DNA from: Rhabditoides inermis
Taxonomy: Eukaryota > Nematoda > Chromadorea > Rhabditida > Rhabditidae
Reading direction: 5' to 3'
Assembly: GCA_963966185.1 (NCBI GenBank)
Contig: CAWZYM010000337.1
Location: 226,501 to 290,500, forward strand
DNA: 64,000 nucleotides
The notes below the pieces were generated by a model. The model saw only the letters and a program-made list of their open reading frames with translations, was not told where the DNA came from and ran no database searches. Position numbers and translations under genes: made by a program. Of the stretch, positions 10,735 to 21,087 are shown in pieces; the first letter of the stretch is position 1; each line of letters starts with the position of its first letter.

Positions 10735-13700
10735 CTACCGCATCTGCACGCCGAACGCCTCGAGCCCCCGCTCGATCTCCTTGTGAACCACGTTAACTTC
10801 TTCCTTCGTCAGCGCGCGCGAGTGGCTCCTCAAACAGGTGACAGGTAACTCTTATAGGAGACTCCTGCAAGACTTCTCAGAGGTAAAGATATAGAGGTGA
10901 GACTCGATTCAAGACAGTTATGAGAGCGCGCGAGTGGCTCCTCAAACAGGTGACATCAATCAATCAATAACCTATTCACAGAATAGCTATAGACAATCCT
11001 GACTAATGACTGAATTTCTGATAACTTCAACTCTTGGCTTTTGCAACAGGGAACAGATAACTTTTATAGGAGACTCCTGCAAGACTTTTCCGAGAAAATG
11101 GAAAAGTGGTAAAGAGGATAAATCCAAATATGTAAGTTGGTTTTTTTTTACTTTGCGGCGTTTGAAGGAAGTCTAGGGGACGCCGTTCCACTTCTAAAGT
11201 AGCGGTCAGTCTGTTCAAACTACTGCCAAAATGCCTCTTAACTGCCTCCGAAATGCCCCCAACCACTTCGAAGTAGTTGGAGGGCATTCGCAACTACTTC
11301 GGAAACGGTTTCCGGAGAGACAGACCATACGTTAATCAATACAAATGACAAATGCGGTTTGCGGCATTGTTATGCGTACACGTTCACGTACTCGAATGTC
11401 AAGTTGTCAAGGTCAAACTCTTCAGGAAAATTCACAGCTACGTCGTTTTCCGAATTATTATTATGCGAACAGCAAACAGAATAATATTAAAAAAGAAATA
11501 TTCCCACCAGCTCCATGTACATCGTGAAACATATAACCACTATAATATCTGGAACTGGAACATATTACCCAGTTACGCAAAACTAGACAACGAAAGCGGA
11601 CGACTCATACACAGCTGCACATTTCTTATGCATAAAGACAATCCGCGCGCATCACCCATTTACCATTCCACTCTTCCTTTCTTCTTCTTCTGCACCCGTC
11701 AGAAATGACAACACCCATCCACCCGTCCTCCCTCCCCCATCCCTTCTTCTACTCCTCTATTCATAACATCAAGTATTGTGGTCGCGGGCGTGAGACGAAA
11801 TATTGAAAATGCACATGCGGCACTCTGCACAACACTGCACAAGAAGAAGAGCTTTAAAAAAAGATGCAAGAAATGACTGAACCCACCGGTAGACGATTCC
11901 AAACGTCTGACTCCTGCGCTGTTTCTTGTTGGTGAACTCGTCCTTAAGGGTCACCTGCAAGAATCTCTCTCTCTCCCCCTCTCCCCCTCTCTCTCTTTCT
12001 CTACCTCACTCTCCTCTCTCTCTCTCATACACCTTGCTTTCCAATGTCTCATAGTCTCATTCTCTATTTTCTTGTTATCCTGAATTTCGCTATCACGGAC
12101 TCACGGACACGGTCATTCTCGAATTCTTATTGCCCAGACTACGATGGGTCCATGATAACTACGTTTCAAACAAAACATGAAAACGGTTGGAAACATCATT
12201 CGCAATATGAAAAGCAATTCGACAATACAAAAAAAATAGTTTCATCAACCTTATTCCATGTTCAACCTCCCCCTTTCTCTCTCCCTCCCTCTCTCCCTCC
12301 CTTCCTCTCCCCTCCCCCCCCCCCTCACCTGCTCGATGAGATCTCCTCCGACCGACCGGATCAGATCGAACACATTCGCCGTCATGTCTCCAAACTCCAC
12401 ACCCTCCGGCAGCCAGAACGACACGTCAAAGAGCACCTGGAGAGGGTACGGTAGAGGGTACGGTAGAAGCGTACGGTTACGGTAGATTCGAGAATCAGTT
12501 TACATTATGAAAAAACAAAATCGGAATATGATACGTGATACAAATGTGATAAACAAAGACAGATGATGATTACACTAAAGTATCAACATTTCTCAAATAA
12601 AATACGCATCCACAAGAAATGAGCGTACAATCAGTTGCGACGTTGCGACGTTTGATTTGAGTTATTCCATACGTTGACAACATTTCCAGAAAATATACGC
12701 GTCGTCTAACTACACAAAGGGCCAAATACTATCCACCTATCAAACCTATCTGATAACAGATCTGATAAATTGGATAAACAACAACAACATCGACGACGAC
12801 GACAACAACCACCACAACAACAACAACAACGACAGTGTCTCACCTGAGGATGGACGCTGACCGGCTTGTATTTGAAGTTGTCCTCCGGCGTCTTGCCAGC
12901 AAACTGCGAGAGGAAGCCAGTGTCCTTGCTCCAGAACAGTCTGCAACACAAGTATAAATGAGAACATAAAGAGAGAGATAGAATTCAGCAATTAACATGT
13001 TAGCAATCAGATAAAGTCCTATGGTAGGTGAGGGTGACATATAAAGAGAGAGGAGAGAGATAGAGAGGAGAGAGTGGAGAGAGTGGAGAGAGTGGAGAGA
13101 GTGGAGAGAGTGGAGAGAGAGAGCGAGGAGAGAGAGAGGGGGAGAGAGAGGGGGGGAGAGAGAGAGAGGAGAGAGAGAGGAGAGAGAAGAGAGAGAGGAG
13201 AGAGAGAGAGAAAGAGGTAGAGAGAGGAGAGAGAGGGGAGAGAGAGGGAGGAGAGAGAGAGAGGGAGGAGAGAGAGAGAGGGGAGAGGGAGAGGGAGAGG
13301 GAGAGGGAGAGGGAGAGGGAGAGGGAGAGGGAGAGGGAGAGGGAGAGGGAGAGGGAGAGAGAGAGAGAGGAGAGAGAGAGGAGAGAGCGAGAGAGAGAGA
13401 CTCCACCTGATATCCGGCACTCCATACAGCACCATCGCGAGCCGCTCCAGCCCGAGGCCAAACGCCCAGCCGACCTGAAGGCAATGCTTTCCGATACACA
13501 CATCAATAAATCAATCATTTATCCAGAATAGTTATATTCGTGAAGATCTGTGACCATCCCATTCACCAATCATCAATCCCACTATCACCGTCCAACTAAC
13601 TCTTTCCGAAACACACGCAGTTTGATCTCGTGTTTCTGGTCTCGTGAGAAACAGGTGCTTACAAAGACAGTACTAGAGAAGGTTTCGACTGCTACTCCAA

Positions 13701-14156
13701 GCCCCACCTCTTCATCATCATATAACCGATCACCGTTCTCTCGTTTTCATAATTGCTTACCATAGCATTCTCTCTCATTCTCACCCCCTCACCCTCGAAC
13801 TTGAGGAAGAGTCGCGAAGAGACAGACCGCTAGCTACTCCAAGCCCCGCCCCTCTCGCCCCGCCCTCTTACCTTGTCGGTGACGCCGGCGCTCTCCAGGA
13901 GCTTCTGCTCCATCACCCCGCACCCCAACACCTCCAGCCACTTGCCCTCGTACAGAACCTGCAAGAGTTTATTCAATAAGAAAATTTCAGATCCACGCAG
14001 ATGCAACAGCTCCCTGTATATCTCTCTATCTCCCCCCCCCCCCCGATTCAAGAGATTACTCTGAGTCGAAGGAAGGCTACGGCTTTACACTATAGCCCAA
14101 CGTTGACGGTGTGTGTGTGTGCGAGAAAGAGAGAGAAAGGGAGACAGAGACAGAGA

Positions 14157-14197
<41 letters not shown>

Positions 14198-15702
14198 GGA
14201 GACAAAAAAAAATAAAACACAAAATATATAATAGGCTCGCATTTATTAGCTCAGGATTTTTCGTTGAAAACGTTATCGTGGGTTTCGAACATACCGTATA
14301 CTGAACGAAATGTACAGCAGATTTGTTTTTGCCGTTCATATCTCTACTTCTTTGATCCTCTCACATCACCACGTGGCGTAGTGGTAACGCTCTCGCTTGG
14401 AAAGCAGCGGTCCGCGGGTTCAATCTTGGGTCACCACGCAAAGTTTTGTCAAATCGAAAACATCATTAATAGGGTTCTGATCGTTGTCTAACCACCCTAT
14501 TGTCTTTCGTGAAAAGAGTGGAACTCATTTGCGGGCTCACTATATGCTGCACCGCCGTTATTGACTTGACAAAGTGAAGTCAACAGCAATAACAGCTCGG
14601 TAAAGTCCGCGTTTCGTTACTATAAAAATAGAAAAATTCACACTTTTTACTAAAAATTTTAGCGTTTGTCGACTAAATTTTTTGTACGTTTATAAATGAA
14701 CTTACCTGATCACTGCTGCTGCTGCTTTCCACTGCGCTGACATCACACCAACTCCAAAACCTCATACAATCAATTGATAAATCGATAACCCCCCCCCCCC
14801 CTCTCACCTCCAGCCTCCAGCTCCCAAATCGGATTCGTAAAAAGGAATTAGGCGTCCCACTACCACTACACCTAAGCACTGACTGACATCACACCAACTC
14901 CAAACCTCATACAACTAATCGATAAATCAATCAATCTCCCCCCCCCCCCTCATACCTCCAGCTCCCAGCTGGGGTTGGTGAAGGGGAAGTATGCGTCGAC
15001 CCATCGCTTCTCGCAATCGGCGCCGAATAGGTTGTCGCACAGAGACTCGAGCGTCTGCTTCAGCCGGATCTCGAGGGCCTGCAAAAGGTATGTAATCAAT
15101 CGATAATCAATCAATCATCGACGAATAAAAATGTTCAAGACGGATCTCCAGACAGAGCCTGCAAGTGGAACCAATCGATAATCAATCGATATTAACCAAT
15201 TATACATAATTACACGGATCTCGAGCACCTACGAGGAACGCGTCAACCATCGACCGATAGAGAATCAATCGATGAGCAATCAAATAATGAATCTACTCTA
15301 GACGGATCTCGAGGACCTCAATTACATAGGCTTCCAAAAAAAAAGAAAAGAAACGATGGTATCCTCTCTCGCTGAAGTGACCGAAATCAATCAAATCAAA
15401 TCATTTATTCAGAATCGTCGTGAATATGGTGTTTGCAATAGTTTACGGCGCTGATCCTGCAATCGCCTACACTTTCTTTCCTATATGTGACGGAAACTCT
15501 AGCAATAATATGTTTCAAGGGAATACCATGTCTCGCTCAGTATCAGATGCACTCAATCTACGATAGACCAAATACAAGACCGAACGAATCAATCAACCAA
15601 TAATCAACCAACCGACCTTGGTCGTGTCTTGTGTGAGCGTCTCCTGCTTCGCGGTGGTGCGGGCAGTGGGGCTAGAGAAAATATCTCCCTCTCTCTCTCT
15701 CA

Positions 15703-15738
<36 letters not shown>

Positions 15739-18700
15739 CCCCCCCTCTCTCTCCCCCTTCCTCTCTCTCTCTCTCTCCCCCCCCCCTCTCTCTCCCCCTT
15801 CCTCTCTCTCTCTCTCTCTCCCCCCTCTCCCTTCCTCCCCACCTCTTCTCGAACAGTGGCAGCTCCTCTCCGGGCGCGGCATTGAACAGCTGATCGGGCG
15901 AGTACAGACGCACACCCTCTACCTGCAACAGAGTGGTGAGTAGTGCTAGAATTACAGGAGATGTAAAGAGCATCTCGCCGCTCTAACCCTCTAACCACAC
16001 ATGCATTCCATATACATAAACGACTCTGGATAAATAAATTGATTTAATTTGATAGAACCACAGAATACACGTGAACTGTCAATGTAAGAAGGTGAGAAGA
16101 TGAAAACAAAACGTTTTTGTTTCCTTCATTTTCCCCTAGGTAATCAATAACTGATTTTCACTTATCACACGACAAAAACGAGAACCGTGTACTCGAAAAA
16201 TATGTTTCATGAAACAATCGAGACCTGGTACGCAGTTACACAATAATAAACGACGGGTTGAAGAATGCAGCGAAAATGCAATACACATAATTTACGTAAA
16301 CGGGAAAAGAAAGAAGTACATATTGTGAGTACGAACCGGAGCTACTCACCGCCACTGATAAGCTATCACTACAAGCAATCGATAGGGACGGTCACTCTCA
16401 ACTGCAGTCATAAATGAAAATCGTGCGGAGGATGATTCTTATCGTTTCGATAAATAGAAAGGGAATAAATGCATGTTTTCAAGCTTCACTAACACATCAA
16501 ATTCGCTTCATAATTAGTCCAATAAAAGAAGGCCATACAGAGAAAAAGAATAGCATTCCTTCTCTTCAATTTGATAAAACATCACATCACACAAGATAAG
16601 AGATGCGCGCACCACGAATTGACATCGAATTATGAATACCAGCGAATCTATGTTTCACCCATACACCATGAGTAGCGCATCAACGGGAAGAACAATGACA
16701 AATCCGCTGTTTGCAGCGCTTATTACATGATAAAATGAAACACATAGTAAGATGGCAAATAGTGTTTTAGAGCAAAAACAACGATAAAACAATCAATTAT
16801 TCAATCAATACCCACCTGGTGAAATGCGGGGTAGTGGGTGCGGTCGATCTCGTCGCGCCGGTACACGTCGCCCACCACGATGAAGGCGTCCAGACCCTGA
16901 AAGACTAGCAATAATCGATCAATCAATCAATGATAATCAATCTATATGCATATGCATGAGCCTATGAGCAGTTCTACGGGCGATCAGGATGACAAGACCG
17001 ATCAATGATAAATAGATATAATTGATCAGTTATGAGTAGTGCATTGATCGTTGGAGGAAGAGGAGAGGAGAGGAGAAAGAGAGCGAGAGAAATCGGAGGA
17101 GAGAAGAAAGCTGCGAGAGAGAGAGAGCGAGAGAGAGAGAGTGAGAGAGAGTAAGAGAGAGAGAGAGAGAGAGAGAGGGAGACCCCTACCTGCTTGACCA
17201 GCTTGTGCTGGTGTGCGGATGTGTGCGCGCGGAGGCACGCATCGGCGTTGACGTAGTACGTGTCTGAGGCACGCCTGAAAAGTGTTTCCTTATATAATAT
17301 TTATATAATTTTATTATTTATATCTATCCTTTGTTCCTTTTCTTTTCTCTGCCAGCGCGCGGTCGCGTGCCTTCCCCTGTTATTCCCCCGACCCCTGAAC
17401 AATGCTGTGCGGCGGAGGACACTAACCGGACTGGTACTCGATTTTGTTACTCTCTACATCTACGGCATTGAGACTGGAGAGGAATCCTCGAAGACGATGA
17501 AACTCTCGGAGACGTCTCTTCGCGATCGATCGTTGAAGCACGGATCTTCCGCCGCCGAGATCGAAACTTCCCCAGAAGCCGCAAGCAGGGGATGACAAGC
17601 ACTACCAATAGCACGTACGCATCCTCGGGACTACCGAAATCCGTGTTATTGGGACTCGCAGTAGGCGTTGCATTACTGTATTTTACCGTAACCTTGCCCT
17701 AATTTACATAATTGTACTGTGCTACTTGATTCGAGATAAACATTCTGAATCTATCCTTTCGTATCATGATTTATCATCTATCACCGAATGATGAGGTAAT
17801 GAACAGGTAAGGACTTTTTAAGTAGTTGGTTTCTTCAAACTACTACCTCCCAACTACCTCCAAAATGCCTTGCGAAACGTCCTCTAACTTGCATTCCAAC
17901 TACATAATACTTCCGAAATACCTCAAACCATTAAAAACTACTTACGAATGCCCTCCAACTACTCCCAACTACTTCCGAAATAGCTGACCAATGTAAAGGG
18001 TAAATAAAGAGCATCGTTCGATTCGAGAGGATAGAGGATACTCCACGGAGGGGTCCTAGCAAGACTATCGCTTCCCGCCCAACGACCCAACGTTGACGGA
18101 ATGGTGTCACGGCAAATATACGCTTCGATGGTTGTTCGAATTCGACATGCATACGACTGATCAATCATAACTTTGTCAGCTCGTGTCAAATTCGCACTAC
18201 TCACACTCTGCACATCTACCGAGAAGGAGAGAGAGAGAGGGGGGAAAGAGGGAGGAGAGAGAGGAGAGAGAGAAAGGGAGAGAGGGAGAGAGAGGGAGAG
18301 AGAGAGGGAGAGAGAGACAGAGGGGACCCACCTGGACACGTGGTCCTTGGGGGTGAGGAGCGAGTCGAAGTTGTCGAAGACTGACACAACGCGCGGCTCG
18401 CGGTCGCAGATCGTGAACACCGGCGAGCGGTTGCCTGAGTACGGTAATGAGTACGGTGTACGGTAATGAGGAGAATTGGAAAATACGGTATACATAAACT
18501 CAAAATACAGTATACAGTATTCACCACATCAGACTATGGCTACACAGTATTTTAGAAACGTCATGTTCGAATATTTGAAGTGAATCGTGATCGGGGAAAA
18601 TGGGAAGCAGTTGTGCGGTAACATATATGATAAAGTATTCCCATTCCAAACGGTCTTGTATTGCTTGTACATCAACACACGGTACGAATACGGTACAATA

Positions 18701-19238
18701 AAACAATACAGTACACCCACCGGGCTTCCTGTACTCCTTGTGCACGTGGTTGACGATGCGCTGTTTGAGGAGGGCGAGCGGGTTGCTCGGCTCGTCCAGG
18801 AGACGCCTGTCCAGCAGTCGACGAACAGCCGGGGAGAGGTTCCACTTCGAGTCAGGATGGTGGGTCGAGCCGTCGCACTAAATATAGTCTTCAAATAATG
18901 TTGTATTGCATTGATGGTGTATACTGTTACTGTATTGCACATCATATACATCTGGAAAAGAATTGAAACGAATGAATAAAATGCCACTATGGTGGGTGGT
19001 GCCGTCGCACTAAACATATTGCTAGGACGGACACATCATTGTTATTGTTATATAATGTTGTATTATTGAACAATGTGTGCATAAACGCTTGGAAAATGCA
19101 CACCTTGAACTCGTCGGGCGGGGTGTTGCTCACTCCACCGGAGGGAGCAGCTGCGGAGGCGGCGGCGGAGCGGACAAAGGACGAGTGAGAGAAAAGCCTC
19201 AGTCCCCGACACCCCACACTGCGCACCAACAACACCAT
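10735..19238 (-). CDS. FARS2: Mitochondrial phenylalanyl-tRNA synthetase, complete
   Basis: Monomeric class II aminoacyl-tRNA synthetase that charges mitochondrial tRNA-Phe in the matrix. Exons in coding order: 19104-19238, 18721-18877, 18332-18434, 17190-17274, 16816-16896, 15843-15922, 15617-15671, 14956-15078, 13872-13958, 13407-13474, 12844-12940, 12329-12436, 11887-11954, 10735-10828. All are GT-AG and phase-matched; 446 aa plus stop, against 451 aa in human FARS2. Residues 1-30 are Arg/Ser-rich without acidic residues, as in a mitochondrial presequence. RAHTSAHQ at 147-154, [12 protein letters not shown] (exon 5), [12 protein letters not shown] (exon 8), [12 protein letters not shown] (exon 9) and motif 3 GLGLERLAM near 308 form the catalytic core. 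Exons 12-14 (about 352-446) form the FDX-ACB anticodon-binding domain ([23 protein letters not shown]). Start choice: the ATG giving the presequence. The same frame is open for 20 codons upstream, so a longer N-terminus cannot be excluded. Confidence 0.96.
10921..10960 (-). repeat. Echo of the FARS2 exon 14 acceptor edge
   Basis: GCGCGCGAGTGGCTCCTCAA plus the following ACAGGTGACA, covering the acceptor and first codons of the last exon (10813-10842), is repeated about 109 bp further into the intron. A second word, TATAGGAGACTCCTGCAAGA, occurs at about 10853 and 11057, so a longer segment was duplicated. Confidence 0.7.
11201..11327. mobile_element. MITE, GGTCAGTCT family, diverged copy
   Basis: Imperfect inverted ends (AGCGGTCAGTCTG / GAGAGACAGACCA) around a body rich in AACTACTTCGAAGTAGTT-like words, in the last FARS2 intron. 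Its body words also occur at about 17815-17990 in FARS2 intron 3, a more decayed relative. Confidence 0.55.
12270..12326. repeat. CT/C tract at FARS2 exon 12 donor
   Basis: CCCT/CTCT repeats and a C run ending about 3 bases from the exon 12 donor. Confidence 0.8.
12775..12832. repeat. (CAA)n/(CGA)n trinucleotide tract at FARS2 exon 11 donor
   Basis: Trinucleotide repeat, TTG/TCG on the sense strand, starting about 11 bases past the exon 11 donor. Confidence 0.8.
13040..13400. repeat. Long GA microsatellite at FARS2 exon 10 donor
   Basis: About 360 bp of (GA)n, GAGAGG and GTGGAGAGA units, including a regular GGGAGA hexamer block (about 13278-13350) and five GTGGAGAGA units (about 13073-13120). 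It begins 6 bases past the donor of the exon encoding motif 3. Long reading frames here are repeat artefacts. Confidence 0.9.
14110..14200. repeat. GT/GA microsatellite in FARS2 intron
   Basis: (GT)n and (GA)n blocks between exons 8 and 9. Confidence 0.85.
14258..14615 (+). mobile_element. tRNA-derived SINE, family 2, copy A (fullest)
   Basis: Central tRNA-like part CACGTGGCGTAGTGGTAACG ... GCGGGTTCAATCTTGGG (boxes A and B) is preceded by a leader (GAAAACGTTATCGTGG, GCCGTTCATATC) and followed by a body (TTTTGTCAAATCGAAAACAT, GGGTTCTGATC, GAAAAGAGTGGAACTCATT). Leader, tRNA part and body are each shared with copies at 48655-48800, 52715-52890 and 61140-61400, which proves a dispersed family. 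Inserted antisense in FARS2. Confidence 0.75.
14736..14870 (-). repeat. Decayed duplicate of the 3' edge of FARS2 exon 8
   Basis: The exon end and donor (14956 region: CTCATACCTCCAGCTCCCAG on plus) together with its intron flank (GACATCACACCAACTCCAAA, GATAAATC, C run) is repeated about 140 bp downstream in the intron as GACATCACACCAACTCCAAA...C run...CTCACCTCCAG...CTCCCAAATCGGATT. The coding part of the copy has diverged and lost frame. Confidence 0.75.
15120..15325 (-). repeat. Three decayed tandem copies of the 5' edge of FARS2 exon 8
   Basis: The exon 8 acceptor edge reads GCCGGATCTCGAGGGCCTGC on plus (15063-15082). Copies: GACGGATCTCCAGACAGAGC at about 15140, CACGGATCTCGAGCACCTAC at about 15215, GACGGATCTCGAGGACCTCA at about 15301, each followed by a short stretch with ATCAATCGAT words. 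Spacing is 75-86 bp. Confidence 0.75.
15690..15840. repeat. CT/C microsatellite at FARS2 exon 6 donor
   Basis: (CT)n with C9-10 runs in a repeated higher-order block (CT tract, C run, CT tract, CCCCCTTC) immediately next to the donor of exon 6 and filling the intron to exon 7. Confidence 0.88.
17100..17180. repeat. GA microsatellite at FARS2 exon 4 donor
   Basis: (GA)n with interruptions, starting about 9 bases past the donor at 17189. Confidence 0.85.
17356..17702 (+). CDS. Unrecognised coding-like segment nested antisense in FARS2 intron 3, with C-terminal membrane helix (partial)
   Basis: Acceptor-like TTTTCTCTGCCAG at 17343-17355 precedes an open frame 17356-17433. A 39-nt GT-AG gap (17434-17472) joins it in frame to 17473-17702. 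The joined frame reads about 101 residues: Pro-rich start ([18 protein letters not shown]), an acidic part ([19 protein letters not shown]), a basic part ([15 protein letters not shown]), then one hydrophobic helix ([17 protein letters not shown]) three residues before the stop, as in a tail-anchored protein. The segment is GC-rich between AT-rich flanks. No in-frame Met lies before the basic part, so an upstream exon is missing or this is a retroposed fragment. I do not recognise the family. Confidence 0.4.
18224..18321. repeat. GA microsatellite at FARS2 exon 3 donor
   Basis: (GA)n/GGGAGA, starting about 10 bases past the donor at 18331. Confidence 0.87.
18988..19020 (-). repeat. Echo of the FARS2 exon 2 acceptor edge
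   Basis: The exon 2 start (plus: GGTGGGTCGAGCCGTCGCAC then TAAATAT, 18859-18885) recurs as GGTGGGTGGTGCCGTCGCAC then TAAACATAT about 140 bp upstream in intron 1. Flanking TAATGTTGTATT is shared as well. Confidence 0.72.
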
Positions 19239-19809
19239 CTGCAACGAGGCACGTTCGAAATTGAAATGGATTACAGCACAAAAAACATAGAACATCACGC
19301 AACGGCTTCAATTTCGACAACGACCGATAACATGTATCATTTGCTATATAGCAACACTAAAATTGCGTAACAACAACGAAACAAAAACAAAAAAAACGAA
19401 ACAAACAAAAACAGCTGTTCAAAAATGGCTGTCCTTACTGCGAATAGTGGTTAAAACCTGCAAGTGTTAGGAAGCAGGTTTTTATACTACACACCTGAGA
19501 AGGACACAAATAATATTAATAACCGTTACTATGTGAATACACTATATTCAGTAACCATTTACGCCAGCAGTGTCTTTTATAAGTTTCTCGTAAATAATAC
19601 CACATATGAATGTCAAGTGCTATGCTGCATTCCGCGATTTATTGAACATCCATCTATCTGAATTCAATCAACGCCACGAGAAGAGATATGAATTTCGTTT
19701 AAAAAATGTGCATTCAACGTGTAGAAGTTGAGTGTCCTGTTCCTCACCCACCACCTTTGTTCATTTCGATATACAATAATACAACATTAGAACCGAACGA
19801 ATCAGTGAC
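19239..19809. other. FARS2 5' flank, no gene seen
   Basis: AT-rich with A/AAC-rich stretches near 19370-19415. It should hold the FARS2 promoter or trans-splice region, but no defined element is visible. Confidence 0.5.
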
Positions 19810-20480
19810 TAGCCTGGACCGTCCTACTAGGAAACTAGAATGTGACCCCCGTCCTAGTAGGAAACTAGAATGGGTTTCGGAAACTAGGAGACTAGCTAGT
19901 CGACTATATAGGACAGCTGCTTGTATCGCCTACATAGTTGACTAGATAGTCGACTATGTAGGAAGGAAACATAATTTTATAATATTCATCAAAAAAATAT
20001 AAATGTCATCAAAAGAGTGCGCTTGTTGATGCGCTTTAGTTTTTGAGTATTCACACATGTTCTTGATCAAAAAACTGGATCGTGGAAGTGCTAAGCGTAT
20101 ATTTCTTGCTGCGGGATTGTGTTCTCAAAAGAGACGTTCCTGCCGTGGTGCCCGGATAGCGCAGTGGTAAGAGTGCAGAATAGTAAACATGTAATAAATG
20201 GTAGATCGTAAGTTCAAATCTTGTCCTTGCCAAGCTGTTGTACTGCTAATGAGAATACTTTTGTACAATTGTATTCTTATTTTAGAACAAGATGACGTCT
20301 TTAAACACCGTTTTCAAAATTGTAAAAAAAACTTCTCCTACATAGTCGCCTAGTTCCCTCCTATATAGTCGCCTAGAATCTCTCCTACATAGTGCACTAC
20401 TGTTATTCATATAGGTGCCTAGATCAGTGATTCTAGTAGCCTATGTAGGACAGATTCTAGGCCGCCTAGTAGTGGGGGTT
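19810..20480. mobile_element. CTAG-rich foldback element with tRNA-like core
   Basis: Left arm (19810-19965) repeats TAGTAGGAAACTAGAATG and TAGTCGACTAT..TAGGA; right arm (20335-20480) repeats CCTACATAGTCGCCTAG. The arms match in inverted orientation: outer GACCCCCGTCCTAGTAGG against reverse-complement GAACCCCCACTACTAGGCGG, with CTAGAAT shared. No transposase inside; the core carries the tRNA-like piece at 20152-20236. Confidence 0.5.
20152..20236 (+). other. tRNA-like fragment (box A and box B), probably a pseudogene or SINE head
   Basis: GCCCGGATAGCGCAGTGGTA resembles the acceptor and D arm of a tRNA, and AGTTCAAATCTTG resembles the T arm. The middle (TAGTAAACATGTAATAAATG) does not make a normal anticodon arm and the acceptor ends pair poorly. 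Confidence 0.45.
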
Positions 20481-20863
20481 CAGCCGAGGAGCGATAGACA
20501 TGACTATGACTATCGCCTCGCTTGTCTCACTCGCCTGAAGTTGAACACAGTAACATAAACAATAATTCACGAAACTATGAGCAAAGGACATACATGGAGT
20601 AGTGTGGTAAAGTGAATTTGAGAGAAAAATAAATCACTCTAATCTGGTTGAGATATGAGATCCATCTCACTCACTGGAATATAATAGGATTGAGTGAGGA
20701 GTTCTACTTGACAGTGAACCAAAAGAGAGTTGAAAACATGATCAATGGGAATACAAGTACTGGAAATCAGTCGATTGGATTGTGAGTGAGAGAGGAGGTA
20801 GGGCGCGGATGAGGACGGTGGAGTTGTGTTAGAAACCATTGAGTGAACCAGGAGAGAGATGAA

Positions 20864-21087
20864 CAAGGGACCGGGTAAAACGCGGCCCTGGCCCGCGGCC
20901 CTTGAGTGGTAAAATGCGGCCCGTGGCCCTGTGGCCATGAATTAGTGTCAATGTTATTTATGTGTATTATCTTCTGTTTCAAAGCACAAACGAGATGTAA
21001 CTGATGATATAAACACATGTTCACCTAAAAATACTATATTTCACAGTTATGTTCGTGTACGAAACTGTAGTTCACATTCAAACAGTG
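20864..21087 (+). repeat. Left terminal inverted repeat of the 26 kb structure
   Basis: Pairs with 46675-46828. It contains two internal related words (GTAAAACGCGGCCCTGGCCC and GTAAAATGCGGCCCGTGGCC) about 40 bp apart; recombination between such words could explain the shorter right arm. Confidence 0.75.

Noticed and set aside
12840..13518. Minus-strand frames of 160-219 codons rich in Ser-Leu or Ser-Pro
   Set aside because: They are the (GA)n tract read through into the flanking FARS2 exon; the exon itself ends at 13407.
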